33,252 nt of DNA from an uncultured Bacteroidales bacterium (GCA_900546395.1 URDD01000022.1:1-33252), one strand, 5' to 3'; shown: positions 1 through 8,075, counted from the stretch's first letter. The notes: generated from the sequence alone by a model not told the origin. Numbers and translations are program-made.

Positions 1-587
1 TTATATATTGACATTATGTCAATGATTCTCTTGACTTCCTTTTCATCAAAGAAGTGTCTTGATATATCAAGATGCAAGCCTCTGTATCCGAAACGAGGGC
101 TGTCTTTTATATTCAGGCAAGGAAGGTTCCAGTCAGCGTCAGGAGCCGGCAATGTGCCATAAATATTTACCGGTAGGAGCTGTTTAATAGTCTGTACTGC
201 ATAAAGGAATCCGTTCAGTGAGGATGCCTTTGCCGTAACTCCCTTTTTAGCAATCTCCAAAGTGTATTCTTCCTTACCTAATGAACTGTCCATAATGAAG
301 TTGAAGCCACCAGTGTTTTCCATAAGGACTTCTTCTTCGACTTTTAAGGCAGTCTCTTTTCCGGAAATTTCAGAAAGTCTGCCTGCAAAATCCTTTATGG
401 AAGAAATTATCATAGGATCTTCAATTCCGCAACAGGTAACAGAAGTTCCTGCAGCATTGAACCTTCCGTTTCCTTGTTCTACTGAAAGAGGATAAGGAAT
501 CAGGTTCAGCTCGTTTTTCTCAGGGCAGCTGCAGGCTGCGGCCATTGCAGTCAAAGCAGAGGCGATAAAGATTTTTGTTTTATTCAT
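1..587 (-). CDS. GH20 beta-N-acetylhexosaminidase lipoprotein, 5' part only (cut by window edge)
   Basis: Translating the minus strand from ATG at 587 gives 195 codons without a stop before the window ends. The start is a lipoprotein signal, MNKTKIFIASALTAMAAAC, with the acylated Cys at residue 19, followed by a GH20 N-terminal (GH20b-like) domain. It then enters the start of the catalytic barrel: PRFGYRGLHLDISRHFF and the helix EVKRIIDIMSIY match the same place in the neighbouring GH20 enzyme (PRFPYRGLHFDVSRHF). The catalytic Asp-Glu pair lies outside the window. Family knowledge: exo-hydrolysis of terminal GlcNAc/GalNAc from glycans by substrate-assisted catalysis. The gene starts 11 bases after the stop of the upstream GH20 gene, so the two are almost certainly co-transcribed. 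Location: outer-membrane or periplasm-facing lipoprotein by inference. Confidence 0.88.
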   Translation of the reverse strand, partial: MNKTKIFIASALTAMAAACSCPEKNELNLIPYPLSVEQGNGRFNAAGTSVTCCGIEDPMIISSIKDFAGRLSEISGKETALKVEEEVLMENTGGFNFIMDSSLGKEEYTLEIAKKGVTAKASSLNGFLYAVQTIKQLLPVNIYGTLPAPDADWNLPCLNIKDSPRFGYRGLHLDISRHFFDEKEVKRIIDIMSIY

Positions 588-598
588 TGCTTGTTATG

Positions 599-2698
599 TT
601 AATTTATAATTATTTCGTCGGTGAATAGCCATGCTCCGGGACGGCTGTTCTTTCTGGCAACTACCCTTATATATCGTCCCTGTATGTCGCATACGGCGGA
701 GTAGAGCTTGAACATAATCTTAGGAGCTTCGTCAGGAATGTCACAATATGCTTTCCCTGCACTGATGAAATCTGTTCCGTTTTCTGAAACAAGGAATTCC
801 ACGTCCTGAGGAACTTGTACCCAGGCTCCGTAGGAATGCATGAATGTTGCTCCTATAAATCTTATATTCTGTATTTTACCAAGGTCTATGGTTATGTCCA
901 TATCTCCAAGAAATCCCTGCCACTTCTTGTCTCCATATGTCCAGCCGCCAAGTATTCCGTCGGTAAGGGTAGAATTCCCTGCAGCCCTGTACTGCTCTTT
1001 ATAAGGTGTATCATATGTTACCTTGCAACCTTTTCCGAGATGATGTACCTGAGCAAGGCTCTCTTTACGTTCCCCATATTCGTTTTCAAGGTCAAATACA
1101 TTGAATCCCATTTCTTCAAGCAGACTGCATATTTTGAGAGATCTGTTTCTGAAATCTGCGTAGTTTTTGTTTTCGGGACGGCTCCATCCGGTCTCGGCAA
1201 TGGCAAATGCCCTCGGGTAGTACATATATTCGGCATGACTGTCTTCAGTCACGTATTCTGACCACAGGTTGCCTTGTATGCCAAGAATATGTGATTTTTC
1301 CTGAGGAGAAAGACTATCTTCTACAGGTTCATATATATATGTTTTTTCCAAAGGAGTGTATCCTCCGATAGATACAGGCTCTTTGAAAGGAGCATCCTGT
1401 GAATAGTCCAGATAGCACGAAGCCCCCGGGGTCATGATTACATCGTGTCCGGCTTTTGCAGCAGCGATTCCTCCTTCTGTGCCGCGCCAGGACATTACAG
1501 TGGCATTCGGTGCCAGACCGCCTTGCAGAATCTCGTCCCATCCGATAATTTTCCGTCCTTTTGAATTTACGTATTCTTCAATCCTGTGTATCAGATAGCT
1601 CTGCAGTTCGTCCAAGTTTTCGAGACCTTCTTCTTTCATTCTTCTCTGGCATTCCGGGCAAGTTTTCCATGATCCTTTTGATGCCTCGTCTCCTCCTATG
1701 TGGATATATTCGGACGGAAACATTTCCATGACCCTGTCAAGTACATTTTCCAGAAAATTGAATGTGCTTTCTTTTCCCGGGCAGAAATCACTGCTTGTCC
1801 CGTCACCAGTACAACCCAATTCCGGATAAGCTCTTATGACTTCTTCGCTGTGCCCAGGCATTTCTATTTCAGGGATTACCTCTATGTGTCTCTCTCGTGC
1901 ATATTCAAGTATTTCTCTGATATCTTCAGCCGTATAATACCCTCCGTATGCTCCTGGCTGGTCAAACTCACAGTTGCCGGCACCTGCTTCCACCCAGTCT
2001 GTCCACTTCTTCTGCGGTCTCCATGCGGCATATTCCGTAAGTCTGGGATACTCTTTTATTTCTATGCGCCATCCGGCTCCGTCTGTCAGGTGCAGATGCA
2101 TCCTGTTGAGTTTCAGAAGGGCCATTGCATCCATTTGTTTCATAAGGAACTCCTTGCTCCTGAAATGTCTTGACACGTCAAAGTGCAGGCCTCTGTAAGG
2201 GAATCTCGGTCCGTCGGTTATTTCACAGCATGGAACAGTCCTATCTTTCCATCCTGATGTCATCTGGGTAAGAGTCTGCAAGGCATAGAATGCTCCAGTT
2301 TCGCTTCCTGCCGATATTTTTATCCCGGCATTACCTATATTAATAGTATAACTTTCATCCGGTAATCTGGAAGAAAAAACATTGATACTTATGTTTATGT
2401 CAGCTTTTTTCTTTTGTACAAAAAAAGGAAAATTGTTTTTCAAGTATTCTGTCAGACAGCTGGAAGCATCCGTCTTTTGCCAGTGGCCGGTATTCAGATT
2501 TGTCAAAGAAATGCTATATGATACAGTATCTTCAGGAAAAGTATAGGACCCGTTCTTCTTTACAGTATAGGAAGGAGAAGGAATCAAGGTTTCAGGAACC
2601 CATTTCTCCGTTTTAACTTCTTTCCCTGAGGCAAAAGACAATACAACCTCTCCTGCCATGGCCAAAACTAAGGCGATGACCGACATTTTTCTATTCAT
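599..2698 (-). CDS. GH20 beta-N-acetylhexosaminidase with C-terminal discoidin-like domain
   Basis: A 699-residue exported enzyme. Residues 1-24 form a signal peptide without an obvious lipobox, about 35-155 a GH20b-like N-terminal domain, and about 160-520 the catalytic barrel. Conserved blocks are YRGLHFDVSRHF, MHLHLTDGAGWRIEIKEYP, VIPEIEMPGHS and HIGGDEASKGSW, the last carrying the catalytic pair Asp337-Glu338. Residues about 570-699 look like an F5/8-type (discoidin) carbohydrate-binding domain (DGILGGWTYGDKKWQGF; ITIDLGKIQNIRFIGATF). Family role: release of terminal GlcNAc or GalNAc from host or dietary glycans, glycoproteins or chitooligosaccharides. It is the first gene of a two-gene hexosaminidase operon; no SusCD pair lies beside it in view. 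The start is the only ATG that leaves an intact signal peptide. Confidence 0.95.
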   Translation of the reverse strand: MNRKMSVIALVLAMAGEVVLSFASGKEVKTEKWVPETLIPSPSYTVKKNGSYTFPEDTVSYSISLTNLNTGHWQKTDASSCLTEYLKNNFPFFVQKKKADINISINVFSSRLPDESYTINIGNAGIKISAGSETGAFYALQTLTQMTSGWKDRTVPCCEITDGPRFPYRGLHFDVSRHFRSKEFLMKQMDAMALLKLNRMHLHLTDGAGWRIEIKEYPRLTEYAAWRPQKKWTDWVEAGAGNCEFDQPGAYGGYYTAEDIREILEYARERHIEVIPEIEMPGHSEEVIRAYPELGCTGDGTSSDFCPGKESTFNFLENVLDRVMEMFPSEYIHIGGDEASKGSWKTCPECQRRMKEEGLENLDELQSYLIHRIEEYVNSKGRKIIGWDEILQGGLAPNATVMSWRGTEGGIAAAKAGHDVIMTPGASCYLDYSQDAPFKEPVSIGGYTPLEKTYIYEPVEDSLSPQEKSHILGIQGNLWSEYVTEDSHAEYMYYPRAFAIAETGWSRPENKNYADFRNRSLKICSLLEEMGFNVFDLENEYGERKESLAQVHHLGKGCKVTYDTPYKEQYRAAGNSTLTDGILGGWTYGDKKWQGFLGDMDITIDLGKIQNIRFIGATFMHSYGAWVQVPQDVEFLVSENGTDFISAGKAYCDIPDEAPKIMFKLYSAVCDIQGRYIRVVARKNSRPGAWLFTDEIIIN

Positions 2699-2736
2699 AC
2701 TCCAGTGTTACGTTAATGTCACAAGTTTCAAATAAG

Positions 2737-2769
2737 TAAAGGTATTAAATTATTGGATAAAATCCCAAT
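2737..2769 (-). promoter_or_regulatory. Candidate promoter of the hexosaminidase operon
   Basis: Read on the minus strand there is ATTG (2769-2766), 21 bases, then TACCTTTA (2744-2737). This is close to the Bacteroidetes consensus TTTG/TAnnTTTG with one mismatch in each box. It would start transcription about 30 bases upstream of the ATG at 2698. Confidence 0.45.
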
Positions 2770-2849
2770 TTATCGCATTATCGTTATTGCGTCGTCAGTA
2801 TGAACCCAATTAATAATGAGGGCAGACCGTTGTTTTACTGATAAATTGG
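2765..2849. promoter_or_regulatory. Shared inverted element in the divergent promoter region
   Basis: CCAATTTATC at 2765-2774 and GATAAATTGG at 2840-2849 are perfect 10-bp inverted copies. The match continues past the repeat: GATAAATTGG is followed by GATTTTATCC on the minus side and by TATTTGTCC on the plus side. One copy overlaps the -33 region of the hexosaminidase promoter; the other abuts the -33 TTTG of the distal hemerythrin promoter. That placement suggests a common operator for both divergent units. Which protein binds it is unknown; the adjacent LuxR-type regulator is a candidate. Confidence 0.4.
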
Positions 2850-2851
2850 TA

Positions 2852-2882
2852 TTTGTCCGGATTCTATCTTGCCGTACCTTTG
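2852..2882 (+). promoter_or_regulatory. Distal promoter upstream of the hemerythrin-luxR pair
   Basis: TTTG at 2852-2855, a 19-base spacer, and TACCTTTG at 2875-2882 form an exact match to the Bacteroidetes sigma-70 consensus. The transcript would carry a leader of about 190 bases including the hairpin at 2946-2973 before the hemerythrin ATG at 3079. Confidence 0.65.
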
Positions 2883-2945
2883 CATCAGAAGATTGAGATT
2901 TTAGGCCATATAGTTAAAAAGTTTAGATCCTTTTAATTGTTGTAG

Positions 2946-2973
2946 ATGGGGGTGCCTGTGAAGGTGTCCCCAT
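2946..2973 (+). other. Leader hairpin, possible attenuator
   Basis: ATGGGGGTGCC, loop TGTGAA, then GGTGTCCCCAT form an 11-bp stem including three G-T wobbles. It is followed by the weakly T-rich TTGGTTTTGG. It lies between the distal (2882) and proximal (3028) promoters, so it could stop or pause the distal transcript. No strong T-run follows, so terminator function is uncertain. Confidence 0.4.
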
Positions 2974-2997
2974 TTGGTTTTGGCATTTATCCGCCAA

Positions 2998-3028
2998 TTT
3001 GGTTAGAAAAGGCAATTGTGTAACTTTA
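2998..3028 (+). promoter_or_regulatory. Proximal promoter of the hemerythrin-luxR pair
   Basis: TTTG at 2998-3001, a 19-base spacer, and TAACTTTA at 3021-3028 (last base A instead of G). A start about 7 bases further on gives a leader of roughly 45 bases before the ATG at 3079, a more usual length than from the distal promoter. Confidence 0.5.
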
Positions 3029-3078
3029 CGGCCGGAACATCAAGAAATTGGCTACTTGTGAAATTTAAGATAAGTGAT

Positions 3079-3795
3079 ATGGAAGAAAATAAAGACAATG
3101 ACAGAATCGTGCTGTCGCCTTCGCTGAAGATGGCGGACCTTGTAAATTTGAATTATAGTCTCCTGAGTGTATTGTCCCGTCTGGGAATGACTTTGGGATT
3201 CGGTGAAACAACGGTGGAAGATGCATGTTGCAGACATAGTATTAATGTATCCTCCCTGCTTCTGATATGCAATATATATACGTATCAGGGATATGTCCCT
3301 ACGGGAGACCTGCTCACTTCAGGCTCTCCGATTGATATAGTGCGCTATTTGCATCAGTCCCATGTGTATTATATTGACAATGAACTTCCCGGGCTTGAGC
3401 ACTCCCTTGAAGATCTGGTAGCTTCATGCGAGCCGAGACTCAAGCGTACTATTTATAATTTCTTTGCGGAGTATAAGAAGGAACTTGAAAACCATTTTGC
3501 TTACGAGGAATCTGTGGTTTTCCCGTATGTAAGGTCATTTAAGTCCGGAATAAGGGAAAAAGGATATTCGATAGAGCAGTTTGAGGAAAATCACAGTAAT
3601 ATAGATGAAAAACTTTGCGACCTTAAAAATATAGTGATGAAGTATCTTCCGGAACAATGTGATCCTGTCAAAAGAAATGATGTGCTCTATCATATATGTT
3701 TCCTGGAAGACGATCTGGGCAAACATACTCTTATAGAAGACAATATTCTCATTCCTATGATGTCAAGACTTGAAGAAAATGAATGCTGCAAATAG
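3079..3795 (+). CDS. Hemerythrin-domain protein, ScdA/YtfE (RIC)-like
   Basis: A 238-residue cytoplasmic protein. Residues about 15-70 resemble the ScdA N-terminal domain (MADLVNLNYSLLSVLSRLGM, then a CC pair at 50-51). The rest is a hemerythrin-type di-iron four-helix bundle with likely ligands His92/His95, His139, Glu143/Glu144, His172, His216 and Glu220. The family (ScdA/YtfE/RIC) is linked to repair of iron-sulfur clusters and resistance to nitric oxide or oxidative stress; the exact reaction here is inferred. The ATG at 3079 is chosen over an upstream in-frame TTG at 3016, which would overlap the proximal promoter and adds no recognisable sequence. Its 3' end overlaps the next gene by 17 bases, so the two are translationally coupled. 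Confidence 0.85.
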   Translation: MEENKDNDRIVLSPSLKMADLVNLNYSLLSVLSRLGMTLGFGETTVEDACCRHSINVSSLLLICNIYTYQGYVPTGDLLTSGSPIDIVRYLHQSHVYYIDNELPGLEHSLEDLVASCEPRLKRTIYNFFAEYKKELENHFAYEESVVFPYVRSFKSGIREKGYSIEQFEENHSNIDEKLCDLKNIVMKYLPEQCDPVKRNDVLYHICFLEDDLGKHTLIEDNILIPMMSRLEENECCK

Positions 3796-4384
3796 ATACA
3801 AAGTCCTGCTGATTGTTCCGTCAAGAATTATTGCCAGAGGTCTGGAAGGTGTGTTTCATGATCTTGGAGAATTTACGGCAGAAGGTATTCTGACAGATTT
3901 GTCCCATTCCGCTGAGGTCAGGCTCAGGAATGTGGATGCAGATATTATAATAGTAGATCCGGTAGTATTTGACTATTCCTCCAGATCATCAGGAAGGTCG
4001 CGCATATCGGAGTATTCGGATGCTGCTGTTGTAGCCCTTCGGACAGTTCCTATGGAGGATGATCACTGGCGTCAGTATGATGAGGTTGTCAATCTTTATG
4101 ATTCTGCGTCTGTGATTATAAAAAAGCTTAGGGATGCCCTTAATTCGAGACAGGAAATGCCCAAAACAGAAAGCAGGGACCTGTCTGTGCGAGAGAAAGA
4201 GATACTTGTATGCGTGGCTAAAGGCATGCTTAATAAGGAGATAGCCGATCTTTACAATCTGTCGATATATACTGTGATAACTCACAGGAAAAATATAACC
4301 AGAAAAACAGGAATAAAGACAGTTGCCGGACTTACGGTTTATGCATTGCTAAATAATTTGATAGATACCTCTTCTGTAGAGTGA
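3779..4384 (+). CDS. LuxR-family regulator with degenerate receiver domain
   Basis: A 201-residue protein. Residues about 134-197 are a LuxR/GerE helix-turn-helix (LSVREKEILVCVAKGMLNKEIADLYNLSIYTVITHRKNI). Residues 7-120 are laid out like a response-regulator receiver: a strand at LLIV, and IIIVDP with Asp60 in the phospho-acceptor position. The N-terminal acidic pair that binds magnesium is replaced (LLIVPSRIIARG instead of IVDD), so normal phosphorylation is doubtful. The ATG at 3779 lies inside the hemerythrin gene (17-base overlap); a TTG nine bases earlier is possible. The coupling suggests it acts with the di-iron protein, perhaps as a redox or NO stress circuit; the signal is unknown. 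Confidence 0.85.
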   Translation: MNAANRYKVLLIVPSRIIARGLEGVFHDLGEFTAEGILTDLSHSAEVRLRNVDADIIIVDPVVFDYSSRSSGRSRISEYSDAAVVALRTVPMEDDHWRQYDEVVNLYDSASVIIKKLRDALNSRQEMPKTESRDLSVREKEILVCVAKGMLNKEIADLYNLSIYTVITHRKNITRKTGIKTVAGLTVYALLNNLIDTSSVE

Positions 4385-4392
4385 ATTTTACG

Positions 4393-4418
4393 GGTCTGTC
4401 CTGATATTAGGGCAGACC
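4393..4418 (+). terminator. Hairpin after the hemerythrin-luxR pair
   Basis: GGTCTGTCCT, loop GATATT, AGGGCAGACC form a 10-bp stem with one G-T pair, starting 9 bases after the luxR stop. It is followed by TCTTATAATTAT. The tail overlaps a second possible hairpin (CCTCTT at 4417-4422 with AAGAGG at 4432-4437). Placement favours termination, though the T-run is weak. Confidence 0.5.
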
Positions 4419-4470
4419 TCTTATAATTATAAAGAGGATTGTGTATAAAAATGAAACTATAATGCATTAG

Positions 4471-4512
4471 ATGTATCTGTTTATTAATTGATTGTTTTAT
4501 AAACAGATATGT
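4471..4512. repeat. 11-bp inverted repeat upstream of susC
   Basis: TATCTGTTTAT at 4474-4484 and ATAAACAGATA at 4499-4509 are perfect inverted copies separated by 14 bases; flanking bases at 4471 and 4512 also match. AT-rich and about 250 bases upstream of the susC promoter. It may be an operator or an RNA hairpin. The gene-free stretch 4385-4841 otherwise holds the terminator, a nested inverted repeat and the promoter listed separately. Confidence 0.45.
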
Positions 4513-4592
4513 CAACAAAGTAGCAATATTTGTCTTAATGTCTGGATTCTTCAGGTGTTTGGTTATCTAACTATGCTTACATTTTGAAACTA

Positions 4593-4646
4593 AAAAGGAT
4601 AAAACAATAAACGGAATATTTATTGAAATTATAATTTATCCCTTTT
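4593..4646. repeat. Nested inverted repeat upstream of susC
   Basis: Outer arms AAAAGGATAAAA (4593-4604) and TTTATCCCTTTT (4635-4646) pair with one extra C. Inside them CAATAAA (4605-4611) and TTTATTG (4619-4625) form a perfect 7-bp stem. It ends about 110 bases before the susC promoter. The function is not evident; it could be a regulatory hairpin or a decayed small insertion. Confidence 0.4.
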
Positions 4647-4757
4647 GTTTTATGGCAAGGTATCAGATTGAAACTTCCCTTTGGCGTAGGCTTGCAATTT
4701 TCCCGGAACTGTAAGAAAAAGTGCATAAAACATAATATAAACATACTTGTAATATAG

Positions 4758-4789
4758 TTTGGAATTTAAAAAAAAAATTCATAGTTTTG
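4758..4789 (+). promoter_or_regulatory. Promoter of the SusC/SusD operon
   Basis: TTTG at 4758-4761, a 20-base spacer, and TAGTTTTG at 4782-4789 match both Bacteroidetes promoter boxes exactly. The predicted leader to the ATG at 4842 is about 45 bases and AT-rich (ATTAATTAATTG), typical of strongly translated genes in this phylum. Confidence 0.7.
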
Positions 4790-4841
4790 TTGTTCGCAAT
4801 GACGTGAATTAATTAATTGTATCAATATTTATGTTTAACTA

Positions 4842-7800
4842 ATGAATCGACCAATGAAAAGAATCAAACTTTTTTTCACAGTGTTGACAGTGCTTATGGC
4901 TTCTGCTGTGGCTTTTGCCCAGAATGTCACTGTGACTGGAGTTGTCAGGGACGCTTCTACTAATGAGCCGGTCCCTTTTGCTTCAATCCAGGTTAAAGGC
5001 ACCCTCACTGGAGGCAGCACGGAGACAGACGGAAAATACTCACTTGTTGTGCCTTCTGATGCTGTTCTGGTTTTTACATCAATAGGCTATCAGAGTCTTG
5101 AAATGCCTGTAGGAGGAAAATCCGTAATCGATGTACTTCTTCACCCGGATACTGAAATGCTGGATGAAACTATTGTCGTAGCTTTCGGTACTGCTACCAA
5201 AGAGTCATTTACCGGATCAGCTACTGTAGTAAAGTCTTCAGATATTGCAAAGGTGCAGTCGTCTGACGCTACAAGAGCTCTTGAAGGTATGGTTGCAGGT
5301 GTGCAGATGACTACTTCGTCAGGTTCTCTCGGATCTTCTCCTTCTATCCGTATCCGCGGAACAGGCTCTATTTATGCCGGATCAGCTCCTCTTTATATTG
5401 TTGACGGAGTTCCGTTTTCCGGAGATATGAACAATATCAACCCTAATGATATCGAGTCTATGACAGTGCTCAAGGATGCAGCATCAAATGCACTGTACGG
5501 TTCCAGAGGAGCCAACGGTGTCATTATGATTACCACAAAGAAGGCAAAGGCCGGTGATGCAGTTGTGAATATCGATGCCAAATGGGGATGGAATACAAAA
5601 GCCCTCAAGAATTATGACTATATAACTGATCCGGCTGCTTACTATGAGGCTCATTATTCTGCACTGTACAACTACTACCGTTATGGAAAAGGAATGTCAG
5701 ATGCGCAGTCTCACCTTACTGCCAACAATGTCGTTGCCGGTCCAAGTACAAGCGGAGGACTGGGCTATCAGGTGTTTACAGTTCCAGAGGGACAGGCTTT
5801 CATAGGTACAAACGGGAAGGTAAATCCGGGTGCCACACTCGGACGCCATATCACTTATAAGGGACAGGAGTACTGGCTTCAGCCTGATAACTGGATGGAC
5901 GAGACATACCGCCAGTCTCTTCGTCAGGAATACAATATCAGCGTATCGGGAACCACAGGAAAGGCTTCCATCTTCGCATCTTTCGGATATTTGAACAATA
6001 AAGGTATTATCGACGGTTCGGATATGTACCGTTACAGTGCAAGGTTGAGAGCTGACTACCAGGCCAAGAGCTGGCTGAAAGTAGGTGCAAACCTTGGATA
6101 TACCAACTATAACTGGAACAACGGAAATACAGACGAGGGTGACGGCGCCAGTACTGGAAACGTGTTCAGATTTGCTGCTTCCATGGCTCCTATCTATCCG
6201 GTATATCTCCGTGACGGAAATGGAAACATTATGGTTGACAGCCGCGGTTATAATATGTATGACTATGGTGCCGGGAGCAATGCCGGTCTGATAAGGCCGA
6301 ACAGTTCCAATAGTAACCCTCTCCAGACGCTGACTCTCAATAAAAACAATTCCGAGGGTAATGCGATTAACGGTACAGGGTATGCTGAAGTTTCTTTCCT
6401 TAAGGACTTCAAGGTTACCTTCAACGTCGGATTCGGTCTGGACGAGACTCGCTCTACAGGCATGAATAACCCATACTACGGACAGTTTGCCTCTACAGGC
6501 GGTACCCTTTCCAAGGGACATGGCAGGACCATGTATATTAACATGCAGCAGTTGATTGAATATGACAAGACTATAAAGGGCGTACATCATCTTTCCGTTC
6601 TTTTGGGTCATGAGTCATACAAGACTACAACTTACAGCCTTTCAGCTTCAAAATCAGGACTGTTCTCTATTGACAACCTTGAACTCAACGGTGCTGCAGT
6701 GGACGGACGTGCATCAGGTTCTGCAATGGACAGCTATAACAACGAAGGTTATCTTGCGCGTATTCAGTATGATTATGCAGACAAGCTTTTCCTTAGCGGT
6801 TCTTACCGTCTGGATGCATCTTCAAGATTCCATCCTGATCACAGGTGGGGTAGCTTCTGGTCTTTCGGTGCAGGCTGGCTTATAAACAAAGAGTCTTGGT
6901 TCAACGCTCCATGGGTGGATATGCTGAAGATAAAGGCTTCAGTAGGTTCTCAGGGTAATGACAATATCGGAAACTACAGATACCTCGATACATATTCAGT
7001 CGGTAATGGAGCAGGTGATGTAGCAGTTATTTTTGCTACAAAAGGTAATCCTAATATTACTTGGGAGACCAATACCAACTTCAACGCGGGTGTGGATTTC
7101 GATTTCTTCGCCGGAAGGCTCAGCGGTTCTGCAGAGTATTTCTACAGACATACTTCAGACATGCTTTACTTCTTCCCTACGCCGCAGTCTATCGGATATG
7201 GCGGATATTATGACAATGTCGGTGATATGAGAAACTCTGGTGTAGAGGTGACTTTGAATGGAACAGTCATGAGAAAGAAAAATTTCAACTGGGACATTTA
7301 CTTGAACTTCACACATTATACAAACAAGATTCTCAGCATCCCTGAGCAGAACAAGACCATGACGAAAGAAGGGTACAGAGGATTCCAGAGCGGTACATAT
7401 TTTTATGGTGAAGGCCTGCCTATCAATACATTCCTTATGCAGAAATATGCTGGTGTAGATCGTAATACCGGTGAGTCTCTCTGGTATCAGGACGTGCTTG
7501 ACGAAAAAGGCAATGTAGTAGGACGTAAAACAACAAACAAATATACCGAGGCTACATACTACCTCTGCGATGATCCTACACCAAAGCTTTACGGAGGTTT
7601 CGGTACAAATCTCGCATTCTACGGTTTTGACGTTTCCGTGTCATTTACATACTCTATAGGAGGTCTTTCAATGGATTCAGGATATCAGAGTCTTGTCTCT
7701 TCTCCTCAGGGATCATCTGTCGGCGGCAATATCCACAAGGATGTTATGAAAAAAGCATGGACTCCTGAGAACCCGGATACCGACTTCCCGAGATGGCAGT

Positions 7801-8075
7801 ACGGTGACCAGTATTCTGCAAGTGCTTCTGACCGCTTCCTTACTGATGCCAGCTACCTTAACCTGCAGAATGCACAGATCGGCTATACTTTCCCTGAAAA
7901 GCTGACCAGGCACATTCATGTGAGCAGGCTTCGCCTCTATGTTTCTTGCGACAATGTCATTTATTGGTCAAGAAGAAACGGATTTGATCCGCGCTACAGC
8001 TTTAACGGATCTACAAGTGCTGTTGTAAACTCTCCGGTCAGGACACTTTCCGGTGGCATTAATATAACATTCTGA
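4842..8075 (+). CDS. SusC/RagA-family TonB-dependent outer-membrane transporter
   Basis: A 1077-residue protein, normal length for SusC/RagA. Signal peptide 1-26 (cleavage after AFA); carboxypeptidase-regulatory-like beta-sandwich about 28-112 (VTGVVRDASTNEPVPFASIQVKG, GGSTETDGKYSL); TonB-box-like segment DETIVVAFG just after it. The plug domain (about 120-230) shows the SusC signatures RIRGTGSIYAGSAPLYIVDGV, NPNDIESMTVLKDAASNALYGSRGANGVIMITTKK. The remainder is the 22-strand beta-barrel ending in a terminal Phe. Family role: TonB-powered import of oligomers across the outer membrane under a SusD lid. The substrate is not visible in the sequence, but the downstream protease suggests peptides. 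ATG 4842 is used; an in-frame ATG at 4854 also leaves a full signal peptide. Confidence 0.96.
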   Translation: MNRPMKRIKLFFTVLTVLMASAVAFAQNVTVTGVVRDASTNEPVPFASIQVKGTLTGGSTETDGKYSLVVPSDAVLVFTSIGYQSLEMPVGGKSVIDVLLHPDTEMLDETIVVAFGTATKESFTGSATVVKSSDIAKVQSSDATRALEGMVAGVQMTTSSGSLGSSPSIRIRGTGSIYAGSAPLYIVDGVPFSGDMNNINPNDIESMTVLKDAASNALYGSRGANGVIMITTKKAKAGDAVVNIDAKWGWNTKALKNYDYITDPAAYYEAHYSALYNYYRYGKGMSDAQSHLTANNVVAGPSTSGGLGYQVFTVPEGQAFIGTNGKVNPGATLGRHITYKGQEYWLQPDNWMDETYRQSLRQEYNISVSGTTGKASIFASFGYLNNKGIIDGSDMYRYSARLRADYQAKSWLKVGANLGYTNYNWNNGNTDEGDGASTGNVFRFAASMAPIYPVYLRDGNGNIMVDSRGYNMYDYGAGSNAGLIRPNSSNSNPLQTLTLNKNNSEGNAINGTGYAEVSFLKDFKVTFNVGFGLDETRSTGMNNPYYGQFASTGGTLSKGHGRTMYINMQQLIEYDKTIKGVHHLSVLLGHESYKTTTYSLSASKSGLFSIDNLELNGAAVDGRASGSAMDSYNNEGYLARIQYDYADKLFLSGSYRLDASSRFHPDHRWGSFWSFGAGWLINKESWFNAPWVDMLKIKASVGSQGNDNIGNYRYLDTYSVGNGAGDVAVIFATKGNPNITWETNTNFNAGVDFDFFAGRLSGSAEYFYRHTSDMLYFFPTPQSIGYGGYYDNVGDMRNSGVEVTLNGTVMRKKNFNWDIYLNFTHYTNKILSIPEQNKTMTKEGYRGFQSGTYFYGEGLPINTFLMQKYAGVDRNTGESLWYQDVLDEKGNVVGRKTTNKYTEATYYLCDDPTPKLYGGFGTNLAFYGFDVSVSFTYSIGGLSMDSGYQSLVSSPQGSSVGGNIHKDVMKKAWTPENPDTDFPRWQYGDQYSASASDRFLTDASYLNLQNAQIGYTFPEKLTRHIHVSRLRLYVSCDNVIYWSRRNGFDPRYSFNGSTSAVVNSPVRTLSGGINITF

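Noticed and set aside
2946..3023. 25-codon leader frame (starting MGVPVKVSPFG) before the hemerythrin gene
   Set aside because: Its start codon is inside the hairpin stem, the frame overlaps the proximal promoter, and it has no run of regulatory codons; probably chance.
2819..4418. AGGGCAGACC present at 2819-2828 and 4409-4418, on both sides of the hemerythrin-luxR pair
   Set aside because: A 10-base match within 1.6 kb is expected by chance, and the second copy is explained as a terminator arm.
4471..4512. Invertible promoter flanked by inverted repeats upstream of susC
   Set aside because: The arms are only 14 bases apart with no promoter between them and no invertase gene is present; inversion would have no effect.
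5697..6611. 304-codon open frame on the minus strand inside susC
   Set aside because: Fully antisense to a well-supported SusC gene, no family motifs and no promoter; it is a shadow of codon usage.
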